Shown in pieces: positions 47,563-56,138 of a stretch of DNA of 64,000 nt. The notes under the pieces were generated by a model that saw nothing but the letters and a program-made list of their open reading frames with translations, made no database searches and was not told the DNA's origin. Source of the DNA: Sphingomonas sp. (GTDB lineage: Bacteria > Pseudomonadota > Alphaproteobacteria > Sphingomonadales > Sphingomonadaceae); the NCBI GenBank assembly GCA_017304655.1, contig JAFKLY010000009.1:1-64000 (forward strand), read 5' to 3'. Numbering within the stretch: position 1 is the stretch's first letter; every line of letters starts with the position of its first letter. The translations under genes were made by a program, and so were the position numbers.

Positions 47563-47913
47563 TTAGCGGCAGATGCGCACGCGCACCCGCTCGTCACGCC
47601 AGCGGTCATAGCGCCACTCGGTCCAGCAACGGCGCTGATCGCGATAGCGATAGCCGCCATCCCAGCCCCAGTTGCGGCGATTGTCGTAGCGGTCGTAGCG
47701 ATTGGGGATGCCGTCCCGGTCGCGGTCCCAGCCGCGATAGCCGTCCCGGCGCCAGTCCCGGTCATCGCGATAATCGCGATAGCCACGATAATCGACATTG
47801 CTGTAACTGATGCTCACGCTGGTGCGGGCCTGCGCGGCGCTCGTGGCCGGCAAGACCCCCAGCGTGGTTGCGACGGCCAGCGAGGCCACCACGATACGCT
47901 TGGTAAGGTTCAT
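47563..47913 (-). CDS. Secreted Arg/Tyr/Asp-rich protein
   Basis: 116 aa. Signal peptide (residues 1-29, ending ATSAAQA). The mature part is dominated by repeated DYR/RDY and DRDW units (YRGYRDYRDDRDWRRDGYRGW) and contains DRDGIPNRYD, the pattern of a thrombospondin type 3-like calcium-binding repeat. Two cysteines lie near the C-terminus. Probably a periplasmic or surface protein; no enzyme signature. ATG at 47913. The composition is biased but the frame is clear. Confidence 0.7.
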   Translation of the reverse strand: MNLTKRIVVASLAVATTLGVLPATSAAQARTSVSISYSNVDYRGYRDYRDDRDWRRDGYRGWDRDRDGIPNRYDRYDNRRNWGWDGGYRYRDQRRCWTEWRYDRWRDERVRVRICR

Positions 47914-48125
47914 CTCAAGTCTCCCTTCAGTCGGCAGCGCGGGCGGCCTTCCACACGCTGTCAGGAACGGGATAGGCCCGGCCGGCTGAACCAGCGGCGA
48001 ACACCCCGTTCAGGAAAATGGCAGGCAGCGCCAGGCGCGACGGGCCGGGCACGATCAGCGCCGGACAGCAGGCCAGGGCCGCACGTTAAACGGGCATTCA
48101 GTGCTCGGCCCATAGGCCGGAGCCC

Positions 48126-48725
48126 ATGACGCGCCGCGCTCTCCTGCTCGTGCCCCTGATCGCCGCAGCCCTGCTGCCGGCCACACCGTCGGCTGCGCAA
48201 AGCCAGCCAGCGCGCCCCACGCTTGACGATTTCAGCCGCCGCCTGCTCGCCGATGTGCAGCGAGCCGGCGAGGATCTGGCCGGCGAGACGCTGGCGCAAT
48301 GGATCATCGCTTCCCGCGCCGATGCCGTGCGGTCGGGCGTGCTCCCCATGCCCGAGGCCGTGCGCACCCGGCTCAAAGGGCAGTTTCCCGAGTCGCTGCT
48401 GGCGCGCGTGCGCTACCGGGTCGGCTCGGCCAACGAGTTCAGCCTCGCATCCAATGCCTTCAAGAACCGGGCCGCCGCGATCACGCTCGATGATGTGGTG
48501 CTGTTCCGCTCCTCCGCCGATGCGCAGGGCGACGCGCGCCTCTGGGCGCATGAACTCACCCATGTGCTGCAATATGAGCGCTGGGGCATTCGCGGCTTCG
48601 CCCGGCGCTACACGCTCGATCATCGCGGGGTGGAGGCCGAAGCGACTGCGCGCGAACAGGCATTCGCCGCGAGCGCCAAGACCGCCGCCCCCGCCAGCGG
48701 CCCTTCCTCGACCGGCACACGCTGA
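48126..48725 (+). CDS. Exported DUF4157-like metallopeptidase-fold protein
   Basis: 199 aa. A signal peptide (LLVPLIAAALLPATPSAAQ) leads to a domain with the zinc motif HELTH in WAHELTHVLQYERWG near residue 143, as in DUF4157. Many such proteins lie in secreted toxin or effector contexts, but here the neighbours are lipid-type genes. ATG at 48126. The next gene starts 39 bases after the stop on the same strand, so this is the likely first gene of the 48.1-51.2 kb operon, although it may not be functionally related. Confidence 0.8.
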   Translation: MTRRALLLVPLIAAALLPATPSAAQSQPARPTLDDFSRRLLADVQRAGEDLAGETLAQWIIASRADAVRSGVLPMPEAVRTRLKGQFPESLLARVRYRVGSANEFSLASNAFKNRAAAITLDDVVLFRSSADAQGDARLWAHELTHVLQYERWGIRGFARRYTLDHRGVEAEATAREQAFAASAKTAAPASGPSSTGTR

Positions 48726-48764
48726 CGGCTGGCATCCGGGCGCCGCGTCCGCCATGGTGCCGGC

Positions 48765-49493
48765 ATGATCGTCGTGCCGACCGCGCTCTGGGCGCATTAT
48801 GTGGGGGATTTCGCCGCCTGGGCGAGCGCCGCGCTGATGGCGCGCTGGCAGCACAGCCTGTGGCCGGCGCAAACCCAGCAACTCGCCCGCCGCACGGAGC
48901 CGAGCTATTTCCTCGCCCTCGGCCTGTGCGCGCTGATCGGCGCCTGGGCGTTCGGCTCGCTCAACCTCTCCGGCGGTGGCCGGTTCGTGCCCTCGCACAG
49001 CATTGCCGGCGCGCTGGCGGGCGGCATCATCGGCGTGGAGCTGTGGAAATGGCGCCACGGCATCCGCGCCTCCACCGGCGGCGCCTTTGTCGCGCCGCTC
49101 TGCACCGGCATCGTCATCGGCCGGCTGGGCTGCCTGTTCTCCGGTCTGCCGGACCAGACCTATGGCGTGCCGACCGCCCTGCCGTGGGCAGTGGATCTGG
49201 GCGACGGGACCGGCCGCCATCCCGTGCAGCTATACGAAGCGGGGTCCATGGCGCTCTTCCTGTTCGTCTATCTGCGCGCGCGGATGGCCGGCGCTCGCTG
49301 GGCGCAGACTCATGCTTTTCATGCCATGATTTGTGTCTATGCTGCACAGCGTTTCGCGTGGGAGTTTCTGAAGCCCTATCCAACAGTGATCGGGCCGTTC
49401 AATCTCTTCCACCTGCTGCTGGGGGGATTGTTCGCTTATGGACTTGTCTGGTGGCGACGCGACGACACTGAGCGCGGGGCCGGACACGCCTGA
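48765..49493 (+). CDS. Divergent Lgt-like membrane transferase
   Basis: 242 aa, about six or seven hydrophobic segments. The Lgt signature region is recognisable: VIGRLGCLFSG (residues 118-127) and RHPVQLYE (151-158), with RFAWEF (196-201). But the Asn of the family GRxGN motif is Cys123 here and the Glu of NGE is Leu128; Arg120 and the RxxxE pair (Arg196, Glu200) are kept. So it belongs to the prolipoprotein diacylglyceryl transferase family but may act on another substrate. Overlaps the radical SAM gene by 56 bases, so they are translationally coupled. Confidence 0.8.
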   Translation: MIVVPTALWAHYVGDFAAWASAALMARWQHSLWPAQTQQLARRTEPSYFLALGLCALIGAWAFGSLNLSGGGRFVPSHSIAGALAGGIIGVELWKWRHGIRASTGGAFVAPLCTGIVIGRLGCLFSGLPDQTYGVPTALPWAVDLGDGTGRHPVQLYEAGSMALFLFVYLRARMAGARWAQTHAFHAMICVYAAQRFAWEFLKPYPTVIGPFNLFHLLLGGLFAYGLVWWRRDDTERGAGHA

Positions 49494-50913
49494 ACCCTTC
49501 GTTCGCAAGGCCGCGCCTTATGTCTTCCACGGACAGACCACGAGCCTGTGCGAGACCTGCCTGGAGCCCGTCGCCGCCAAGATCATCATCGAGGATGCGT
49601 GCGTCTGGTATCTCAAGCGCTGCCTCACCCATGGCGTGCAGAAGACGCTGATCAGCGACGATATCGACTATTGGCGCGCGCAGAAGCTGTGGATCAAGCC
49701 CGGCGACCGGCCCTTGACCGCGCAGACCCGCACCGAGGCCGGCTGCCCGTTCGATTGCGGCCTGTGCCCGGACCATGAGCAGCATAGCTGCCTCGCCATC
49801 GTCGAGATCAACGAGGCGTGCAATCTCGCCTGCCCGGTCTGCTTTGCCAACGCCACCGACGTCCACGGCACGCACCGCTCCCTCGCGCAGATCGAGCGCA
49901 TGCTGGACGCGCTGGTCGAGAGCGAGGGCGAGCCGGACCTCGTCCAGCTTTCCGGCGGCGAGCCGACCATCCACCCGGAGTTCTTCGCGATCCTCGATGC
50001 GGTGAAGGCGCGGCCGATCCGCCATGTGATGATCAACACCAATGGCGTGCGGATCGCGCAGGACCCGGCCTTCGTCGCGCGGCTCGCCAGCTATGCGCCC
50101 CGGCTGGAAGTCTATCTGCAATATGATTCGATGGACGACGAGGCGCTGATGAACCTGCGCGGCGCGCGCCTCTCGCGCATCCGCCGCCAGGCGCTGGAAG
50201 CGCTGGAAGCGGTCGGCCTCGCAACCACACTGGTCGCGGTGGTGAAGCGCGGCGTGAACGATGGCGAGGTGGCGGCGATCGTCTCCGAGGCGCTGAACTG
50301 GGCCTGCGTGCGCGGCGTCACCTTCCAGCCGGTGCAGGATGCCGGCCGCAACGAGGCGTTCGACGCCAATGCCAACCGCGTACTGCTCAGCCAGATTCGG
50401 CGGGAAGTGGCCAAGGCCGGCGTCTTCGGGCTGGAGGACATGATCCCCCTGCCCTGCAATCCGGACCAGATCTGTATCGGCTATGGCCTGCGCGATGGGC
50501 GCAGCGTGACGCCGATCACTTCCCTGCTCCCGCGCGAGCTGATTCTCTCCGGCCCGAACACGATCAGCTACGAGGCCTATCCGGCACTGCGCAGCCGCAT
50601 CCTCGATCTGCTCTCGCTGGCGACGGCGCAGGCCAATACCGAGGAGAAGCTGGCCGGCCTGCTCTGCTGCCTGCCCCAGGCCATGGTGCCCGAGGATCTG
50701 AGCTATGCGAACAGCTTCCGCGTCGTCATCCTGCAATTCCTCGATCGCTACAATTTCGACCTTGGCACCGTGAAGCGCAGCTGCGTGCATTTCGTCACAG
50801 GCGATGGGCAGATCATTCCCTTCGACACGTTCAACACCTTCTATCGCGAAGGGGCGGAAGGCGCCGGCGTTCTCGCTAGGCACCGCGCCCTGGCAAAGGC
50901 AGGCCAGAGATGA
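49438..50913 (+). CDS. Radical SAM protein, Tes/MJ0619-like
   Basis: 491 aa. N-terminal metal-binding region (Cys38, Cys41, Cys55, Cys62), then GCPFDCGLCPDH (Cys103, 107, 110) and the radical SAM CX3CX2C at Cys128, Cys132, Cys135 (EACNLACPVCFAN), with LSGGEPT at 171-177. This order matches archaeal MJ0619 and the tetraether synthase Tes, which join lipid tails carbon to carbon, and not lysine aminomutase or MoaA. So a C-C or C-H chemistry on a membrane lipid is the best guess. ATG at 49438 lies inside the Lgt-like gene; the next gene overlaps by four bases (ATGA). Confidence 0.85.
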   Translation: MDLSGGDATTLSAGPDTPEPFVRKAAPYVFHGQTTSLCETCLEPVAAKIIIEDACVWYLKRCLTHGVQKTLISDDIDYWRAQKLWIKPGDRPLTAQTRTEAGCPFDCGLCPDHEQHSCLAIVEINEACNLACPVCFANATDVHGTHRSLAQIERMLDALVESEGEPDLVQLSGGEPTIHPEFFAILDAVKARPIRHVMINTNGVRIAQDPAFVARLASYAPRLEVYLQYDSMDDEALMNLRGARLSRIRRQALEALEAVGLATTLVAVVKRGVNDGEVAAIVSEALNWACVRGVTFQPVQDAGRNEAFDANANRVLLSQIRREVAKAGVFGLEDMIPLPCNPDQICIGYGLRDGRSVTPITSLLPRELILSGPNTISYEAYPALRSRILDLLSLATAQANTEEKLAGLLCCLPQAMVPEDLSYANSFRVVILQFLDRYNFDLGTVKRSCVHFVTGDGQIIPFDTFNTFYREGAEGAGVLARHRALAKAGQR

Positions 50914-52690
50914 AGACATTGTTCGGCGGTTTGCTGCTCGCTCTGGGCATTTTGATCGGCGGCGCGAGCGGGCTGTGTACACTGACTTTGCTCGCCGTAG
51001 GCCTGACCGACGGCGGTGGAGGCGCCGAGAACATCTCGATGCTGCCGGTCGTGCTGATGATCGGCGGCGTGCCGTTCCTCATCGGCGTAGCGCTGTTCCT
51101 GCTCGGACGGATGCTGATCCGCTCCGCACGCGCAGACGAGGCCGCCGAAGCCGGCGGACCTGCGCCGGCGGCAGCATCGGCTGACGACACCGCCACGCCG
51201 CCCGATCTCAACCGGTAGACAAGCTGCGCGCGCCCGCCGGGCAGCGCCACCCGCGCGGCCAGCGCATAGTCCCGGCGCAGTGCACGATCGACCAGCGCCT
51301 GCGTCGCCCGATTGCCGAAACGGCTGACGGGCCATTCATCGACGATGGCCGGCGGGCGTGTGGCGAGGATGCGCGCGACTTCCCGCGCCGGATCGACACC
51401 GATCGCCTGCGGCTTTGCCTCATCCTGCATGTTAAGGCTGCCGGGGAAGGCCCAGCGCGAGGGCAGGCAGGAGCCGGTCAGCATGTAGAGCGCCGGGTAT
51501 CCGGCATGCACATAGATACAGCCCTGCCCACCGCGCGCGGCCTGCGCCACCATCGCCGCCTCAAGCGGGCCACCGCGCCGGCGCTCATGATCGGCAAGCA
51601 CGACTTGCGCCATGACCATCGCCGCACCGAGCAGCAGCACCGTGACCAGCGGCCGGCGTGGCCGGGCATCGAACACCGGCGCCATCAGCATGGTGAGCGG
51701 CAGCAGCACCGGCAGCGCATAATGCGGGCTGTTGAAGCGCCAGAAGGCGAGCAGACCGAGAATGCTGGCGGCCAACCACCCCCAGAGAAACAGCCCCTCC
51801 GCGCCCCGATCCCGCAGCATGCCGCGCGCCTGCCCGACAGCGAGGATCAGCAGCAGCGGCGCGAGGATTGCGGTGGTCTCCGCCAGATCGAGCAGCTGGA
51901 CCGCCAGCGGATTGCGTCCCTGCGCGAACACCGTGACGAAATTAGTGAACAGGAATGCATCGGCATGCCCCAGCAGGGCATAAACGCCCAGCACCAGCGC
52001 GGTCGGTGCGAGCGCGGCGGCAATCCACGCCACTCCCCAGCCCAGCACCACACGCCAGCCCCGGCCCAAGCGCCAGGCCATCCAAAGCAGCACGCAGCCG
52101 AAGTAGATACCCTCGCCCAGCACGCTATATTTCACCTGGAGCGCGAGGCCGACGCAGAGCATGGCGCCACAGCCCAGCGGACCAAGGCGCCCGGGCTGCC
52201 GGATCGCGCGCAGAACCAGCAGAGCGGCGACCAGCATGAACAGATCGTAGAAAACCGGCGACTGGCCGCCTTCGCCGCCCATGAAATCGTGCCAGAGAAT
52301 GAAGGCGGTCGCGGCGGCGAGGGCTGCGAGCCGGCCGCTCCCTCGCCGGGCGACCAGATAGACGCCCAGCGCCGTGGCGGACAGGAACGCCAGCGCCAGC
52401 AGCTTGTAGGAAACGAAGGGATCCAGCGGCACCAGCCGGGCCAGTGCGTAGATCAGGAAGAGGCCGATCGGCTTGCGATCGAAAATGTCCACATAAGGCA
52501 GCGCGCCCTTGAGCATCCGGTCACCCACCAGCAGGTAGAACTGCTCGTCATAGCCAATGACGGGATTGGCGAAGGTTTGTGCGCGGGCAAGGACCGCGAC
52601 CAGCAACAGGAGGGCGCCCGCCAAGGCCAGTTCGTGCCGCAAGGCGGGCCTGGTGCGGAGAGTCTGCGGACGCGGTAAGGGACCATGCAT
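50876..52690 (-). CDS. GT39-like membrane glycosyltransferase
   Basis: 604 aa as the frame is open. N-terminal half: multiple membrane helices with the loop IGYDEQFYLLVGDRMLKGALPYVDIFDRKPIG, which carries the catalytic-type acidic motif of the ArnT/PMT fold (GYDE). It would move a sugar from a polyprenyl-phosphate. After YRLRSGG (near residue 498) the frame continues for about 105 low-complexity residues that lie opposite the radical SAM 3' end and the two-helix gene, so the real end may be near 51220. ATG at 52690 follows GAAGGGAC. Confidence 0.8.
   Translation of the reverse strand: MHGPLPRPQTLRTRPALRHELALAGALLLLVAVLARAQTFANPVIGYDEQFYLLVGDRMLKGALPYVDIFDRKPIGLFLIYALARLVPLDPFVSYKLLALAFLSATALGVYLVARRGSGRLAALAAATAFILWHDFMGGEGGQSPVFYDLFMLVAALLVLRAIRQPGRLGPLGCGAMLCVGLALQVKYSVLGEGIYFGCVLLWMAWRLGRGWRVVLGWGVAWIAAALAPTALVLGVYALLGHADAFLFTNFVTVFAQGRNPLAVQLLDLAETTAILAPLLLILAVGQARGMLRDRGAEGLFLWGWLAASILGLLAFWRFNSPHYALPVLLPLTMLMAPVFDARPRRPLVTVLLLGAAMVMAQVVLADHERRRGGPLEAAMVAQAARGGQGCIYVHAGYPALYMLTGSCLPSRWAFPGSLNMQDEAKPQAIGVDPAREVARILATRPPAIVDEWPVSRFGNRATQALVDRALRRDYALAARVALPGGRAQLVYRLRSGGVAVSSADAAAGAGPPASAASSARAERISIRPSRNSATPMRNGTPPIISTTGSIEMFSAPPPPSVRPTASKVSVHSPLAPPIKMPRASSKPPNNVFISGLPLPGRGA
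50910..51218 (+). CDS. Small two-helix membrane protein
   Basis: 102 aa. Two transmembrane helices (residues 2-34 and 45-70) with a glycine-rich connection, then an Ala/Asp-rich cytoplasmic tail. It starts within the stop of the radical SAM gene (ATGA), so it is the third coupled gene of the set. No family recognised. The whole gene lies opposite the C-terminal open frame of the glycosyltransferase on the minus strand. Confidence 0.7.
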   Translation: MKTLFGGLLLALGILIGGASGLCTLTLLAVGLTDGGGGAENISMLPVVLMIGGVPFLIGVALFLLGRMLIRSARADEAAEAGGPAPAAASADDTATPPDLNR

Positions 52691-52887
52691 GTCCCTTCAA
52701 CGAAGACCGGCGGGGAAAACCTTCGCGCGGTAAACCTGCTGGCGGAGAAGAGCGGCAGGCTGGCCGCGAGGCGCGGCAAAGCGGGCGCTCACGGGAAAAT
52801 ATCTCGTTAACCATGGACTCGACCTTCAGGCCCCACTGCGATAGACCGGCGTCCTGTTCGATCAGCGGCTTTGAGGGAGAAAGCACG

Positions 52888-53508
52888 ATGAAGATGACGA
52901 AACTGCTCGCTGCAGCAGCACTTGGCCCGATCGCCCTGGCCGCGACTCCGGCGAGCGCGCAGCTTCTCAACTTCGACGGCGTCACCACCGATGCCTCGAT
53001 CGACAATTTCTATAATGGCGGCACCAGCAGCGTGGGCGATGTCGGCCCGAATTACGGAATCGTGTTCCAGCCGGGCGATTGGGTCGCCGTGACCGGCTTC
53101 GGCGAAACGTCCGCACCGAATTTCGTCTATTCGGACAGCGGCACGGGCTGGATCAACTTCCTCAACGGCATGACGACCGGCTTCAACTTCAACTATGGCG
53201 GCTTCTCCGACACGACCTTCAACATCTATTCCGGCCTGAACGGCACCGGCTCGCTGCTGAAGAGCGTAGTGATCCCGATGAACGATCCCGGCCCGTTCGA
53301 ATATATCGTCGTGCCGTTTGAAGGCGTCGCCTATTCCATCGTCATTTCGGGTGGCGAGGCGCAGTTCGGCTGGGATGATGTGACCTTCGGCAGCCTGACG
53401 CCGGGCAACGCCGTTCCCGAGCCGTCCAGCTGGGCCCTGATGATCGGCGGCCTGGCGCTGACCGGTGCCACGCTGCGCCGTCGCCGCGTCGCCGTCTGCT
53501 TCGCCTGA
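52888..53508 (+). CDS. PEPxxWA-CTERM sorting domain protein
   Basis: 206 aa. Signal peptide (residues 1-25, ending ATPASAQ) and a beta-sandwich body rich in Gly, Asn and Phe. The C-terminus has VPEPSSWALMIGGLALTGATLRRRR, the sphingomonad variant of the PEP-CTERM signal (PEP, helix, Arg cluster), recognised by an exosortase. The extracellular product is probably an exopolysaccharide- or biofilm-associated protein. ATG at 52888 has GAGGGAG upstream. A strong bidirectional terminator follows. The neighbouring genes do not include the exosortase. Confidence 0.93.
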   Translation: MKMTKLLAAAALGPIALAATPASAQLLNFDGVTTDASIDNFYNGGTSSVGDVGPNYGIVFQPGDWVAVTGFGETSAPNFVYSDSGTGWINFLNGMTTGFNFNYGGFSDTTFNIYSGLNGTGSLLKSVVIPMNDPGPFEYIVVPFEGVAYSIVISGGEAQFGWDDVTFGSLTPGNAVPEPSSWALMIGGLALTGATLRRRRVAVCFA

Positions 53509-53529
53509 ACCATCGTCATCAAGACATGA

Positions 53530-53561
53530 AAAAGGGCGCCGGGATGACCGGCGCCCTTTTT
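53530..53561. terminator. Bidirectional terminator between the PEP-CTERM and typA genes
   Basis: GGGCGCCGG (53534-53542), loop GATGA, CCGGCGCCC (53548-53556), followed by TTTTT and preceded by AAAA. A textbook hairpin that serves both convergent genes. Confidence 0.92.
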
Positions 53562-53598
53562 CGTTCCCGCTGAAACGCCGGCCCTCAGGCCATGCGGA

Positions 53599-55452
53599 TC
53601 AGGCTGCCTCTTTCGAGCGCTTGGCCTTCTTGCGCTCGTTCGGGTCGAGGATCGCCTTGCGCAGGCGGATCGACTTGGGCGTCACCTCGACCATTTCATC
53701 GTCGTCAATATAGGCGATGGCCTGCTCCAGCGTCATGCGCTTGGGCGGGGTCAGGCGGATGCTGTCGTCCTTGCCGCTAGCGCGGAAGTTGGTCAGTGCC
53801 TTGGACTTCATCGGGTTGACCTCGAGATCCTCGGGCTTGGCGTTCTCGCCGATGATCATGCCCTCGTAAAGCGCCTCGCCCACGCCGACGAACAGGATGC
53901 CGCGCTCTTCGAGCGGACCGAGCGCATAAGCCACAGCCTCGCCCGCGCCGTTTGAGATGAGCACGCCGTTCTTCCGGCCCTCGATGCGGCCCTTGTAGGG
54001 GCCGTACTTCTCGAACAGCCGGTTCATGATGCCGGTGCCGCGCGTGTCGGACAGGAACTCGCCATGATAGCCGATGAGGCCGCGCGAGGGCGCCGAGAAG
54101 GTGATGCGCGTCTTGCCGCCACCGGAAGGACGCATGTCCGTCATCTCGGCCTTGCGGATGTTCATCTTGTCGACGACCGTACCGGAGAACTCGTCGTCCA
54201 CGTCGATGACGACCGTCTCATAGGGCTCCTCGCGGCCGCTCTCGCCTTCGCGGAACAGCACGCGCGGGCGGGAAATACCGAGCTCGAAGCCCTCGCGGCG
54301 CATCGTCTCGATCAGCACGCCAAGCTGAAGCTCGCCGCGCCCGGCCACCTCGAAGCTGTCCTTGTCGGCGCTCTCGGTGATCTTGATCGCGACATTGCTT
54401 TCCGCCTCGCGGAACAGGCGGTCGCGGATCATGCGGCTCGTCACCTTGTCGCCCTCGCGACCCGCCATTGGCGAATCGTTGACCGCAAAGCGCATGGAGA
54501 GCGTCGGCGGATCGATCGGCTGCGCCTTGATCGGCGTGGAGATGGAGGTGTCGGCAATGGTGTGGGCCACGGTCGCGACGGCAAGACCGGCGAGACTGAT
54601 GATGTCGCCTGCCTTGGCTTCCTCGACAGGCACGCGCTCCAGCCCGCGGAACGCCATCAGCTTGGAAGCGCGACCGGTCTCGATCACCTTGCCGTCGATA
54701 TCCAGCGCGTGGATCGGCTGGTTGACCTTCACCGTGCCGGACTGGACGCGGCCGGTGAGCACGCGGCCAAGGAAGTTGTCGCGATCGAGCAGCGTCACCA
54801 GGAAGCTGAACGGCGCATCGGCATCGAGCGCCGGCGGCGGGACATGGTCGACGATCTTCTGGAAGAGCGGCTGGAGCGTGCCAGAGCGCAGCGAGGGATC
54901 CTCATTGGCATAGCCATTGCGGCCCGACGCGAAGAGCACGGGGAAATCGAGCTGCTCGTCGCTTGCGTCGAGCGAGACGAACAGATCGAACACCTCGTCC
55001 AGCACTTCCTGGATGCGCTCGTCCGGCCGGTCGATCTTGTTGACGACCACGATCGGACGCAGGCCGAGCGCCAGCGCCTTGCCGGTGACGAACTTGGTCT
55101 GCGGCATCGCGCCTTCCGAGCTGTCGACCAGCAGGATCACGCCATCGACCATCGAGAGGATGCGCTCCACCTCGCCACCGAAATCGGCGTGACCGGGCGT
55201 ATCGACGATGTTGATGCGGACCGGATCACCCTTGCCGTCCGCGCCCAGCCACTCGACCGAAGTGGGCTTGGCGAGAATGGTGATGCCACGCTCCTTCTCC
55301 AGATCGTTGGAGTCCATCGCCCGTTCCTCGACGCGCTGATTGTCGCGGAAGGTGCCGGATTGGCGGAAAAGCTGGTCGACAAGAGTGGTCTTGCCGTGGT
55401 CGACGTGCGCGATGATGGCCACGTTCCGAAGAGCGTTGGGGCGGGAGCTCAT
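53599..55452 (-). CDS. typA: GTP-binding protein TypA/BipA
   Basis: 617 aa, ribosome-associated translational GTPase. G1 is [10 protein letters not shown] (residues 16-25), switch I ERGITI, G3 [12 protein letters not shown]4 NKIDRP. Domain order (GTPase, beta-barrels, EF-G-like domain V and a unique C-terminal domain) fits the usual length. [18 protein letters not shown] is the TypA-specific C-terminal signature. ATG at 55452 with AGAGA upstream. Promotes growth under stress and low temperature in many species. Confidence 0.97.
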   Translation of the reverse strand: MSSRPNALRNVAIIAHVDHGKTTLVDQLFRQSGTFRDNQRVEERAMDSNDLEKERGITILAKPTSVEWLGADGKGDPVRINIVDTPGHADFGGEVERILSMVDGVILLVDSSEGAMPQTKFVTGKALALGLRPIVVVNKIDRPDERIQEVLDEVFDLFVSLDASDEQLDFPVLFASGRNGYANEDPSLRSGTLQPLFQKIVDHVPPPALDADAPFSFLVTLLDRDNFLGRVLTGRVQSGTVKVNQPIHALDIDGKVIETGRASKLMAFRGLERVPVEEAKAGDIISLAGLAVATVAHTIADTSISTPIKAQPIDPPTLSMRFAVNDSPMAGREGDKVTSRMIRDRLFREAESNVAIKITESADKDSFEVAGRGELQLGVLIETMRREGFELGISRPRVLFREGESGREEPYETVVIDVDDEFSGTVVDKMNIRKAEMTDMRPSGGGKTRITFSAPSRGLIGYHGEFLSDTRGTGIMNRLFEKYGPYKGRIEGRKNGVLISNGAGEAVAYALGPLEERGILFVGVGEALYEGMIIGENAKPEDLEVNPMKSKALTNFRASGKDDSIRLTPPKRMTLEQAIAYIDDDEMVEVTPKSIRLRKAILDPNERKKAKRSKEAA

Positions 55453-55599
55453 GATATCTCTCTAGGTTATGGGGTGGCGGCGCAGCCTGGCAGCCGCCCC
55501 GAAAATCGCCGGGCCATTAGCGGAAAGAGCGCGAAGGCGCAACTATTCTGCCAGAACGTTCGGGCCGCGTTCATGCGCCCGGCGCGAGAAAATGCGTCC

Positions 55600-55938
55600 A
55601 TGAGCAAGACCACGAGTCACATTCTCAATGCCGCGTCCAACCTGCTCGGCATCTCGGTGGTGCTCATTACCGGCCTCAAGGTAACCGGCCATGGCGAGCG
55701 AACGCTCGCGGACGAGATCGCCTGGATCGCCGCGCTCTGCTTCGCCCTCTCCTGCCTGCTGTCCTATCTCGACCTGCGCGCCGAACCCGACGACACGCCG
55801 CACGAACGCCACGCCGACTGGCTGTTCCTGCTCGGCCTGCTGGCGCTGATCGTCGCCGCCTTCGTGCTGGCGTTCAGCGATCTGAGCAAGGAAACGGCGG
55901 ACTTTCTGCAAGGCGTAAGCGTCAACACGGCAGGCTAG
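55600..55938 (+). CDS. Small membrane protein, unknown function
   Basis: 112 aa with three hydrophobic helices, at about residues 10-30, 39-58 and 75-95. No family recognised. Two in-frame ATGs are possible, at 55600 or 55573; neither has a strong Shine-Dalgarno. Divergent from typA with 147 bases between. No obvious regulatory motif. Confidence 0.6.
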   Translation: MSKTTSHILNAASNLLGISVVLITGLKVTGHGERTLADEIAWIAALCFALSCLLSYLDLRAEPDDTPHERHADWLFLLGLLALIVAAFVLAFSDLSKETADFLQGVSVNTAG

Positions 55939-56138
55939 ACGCGCGACAAGCGGTGTAAAGATGCCCCGTTCCCGGCATCAACTGCGCGCCAGCATTTGAA
56001 TGGACCAGAAGTTGGCATGCCCCTCGCTGGCCTTGGCCAAAGCACCGTACCGCGCAAAATCCTGTTCGAGATGTTGGCGATTTTTCAATTCTTTGGCGGG
56101 AAATGCACAATATTGCTCAACGCCTTTTGGAGTTTCGA

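Noticed and set aside
52800-52820. CtrA half-site TTAACCAT upstream of the PEP-CTERM gene
   Set aside because: A single half-site of eight bases, with no second half at the right distance; too little evidence.
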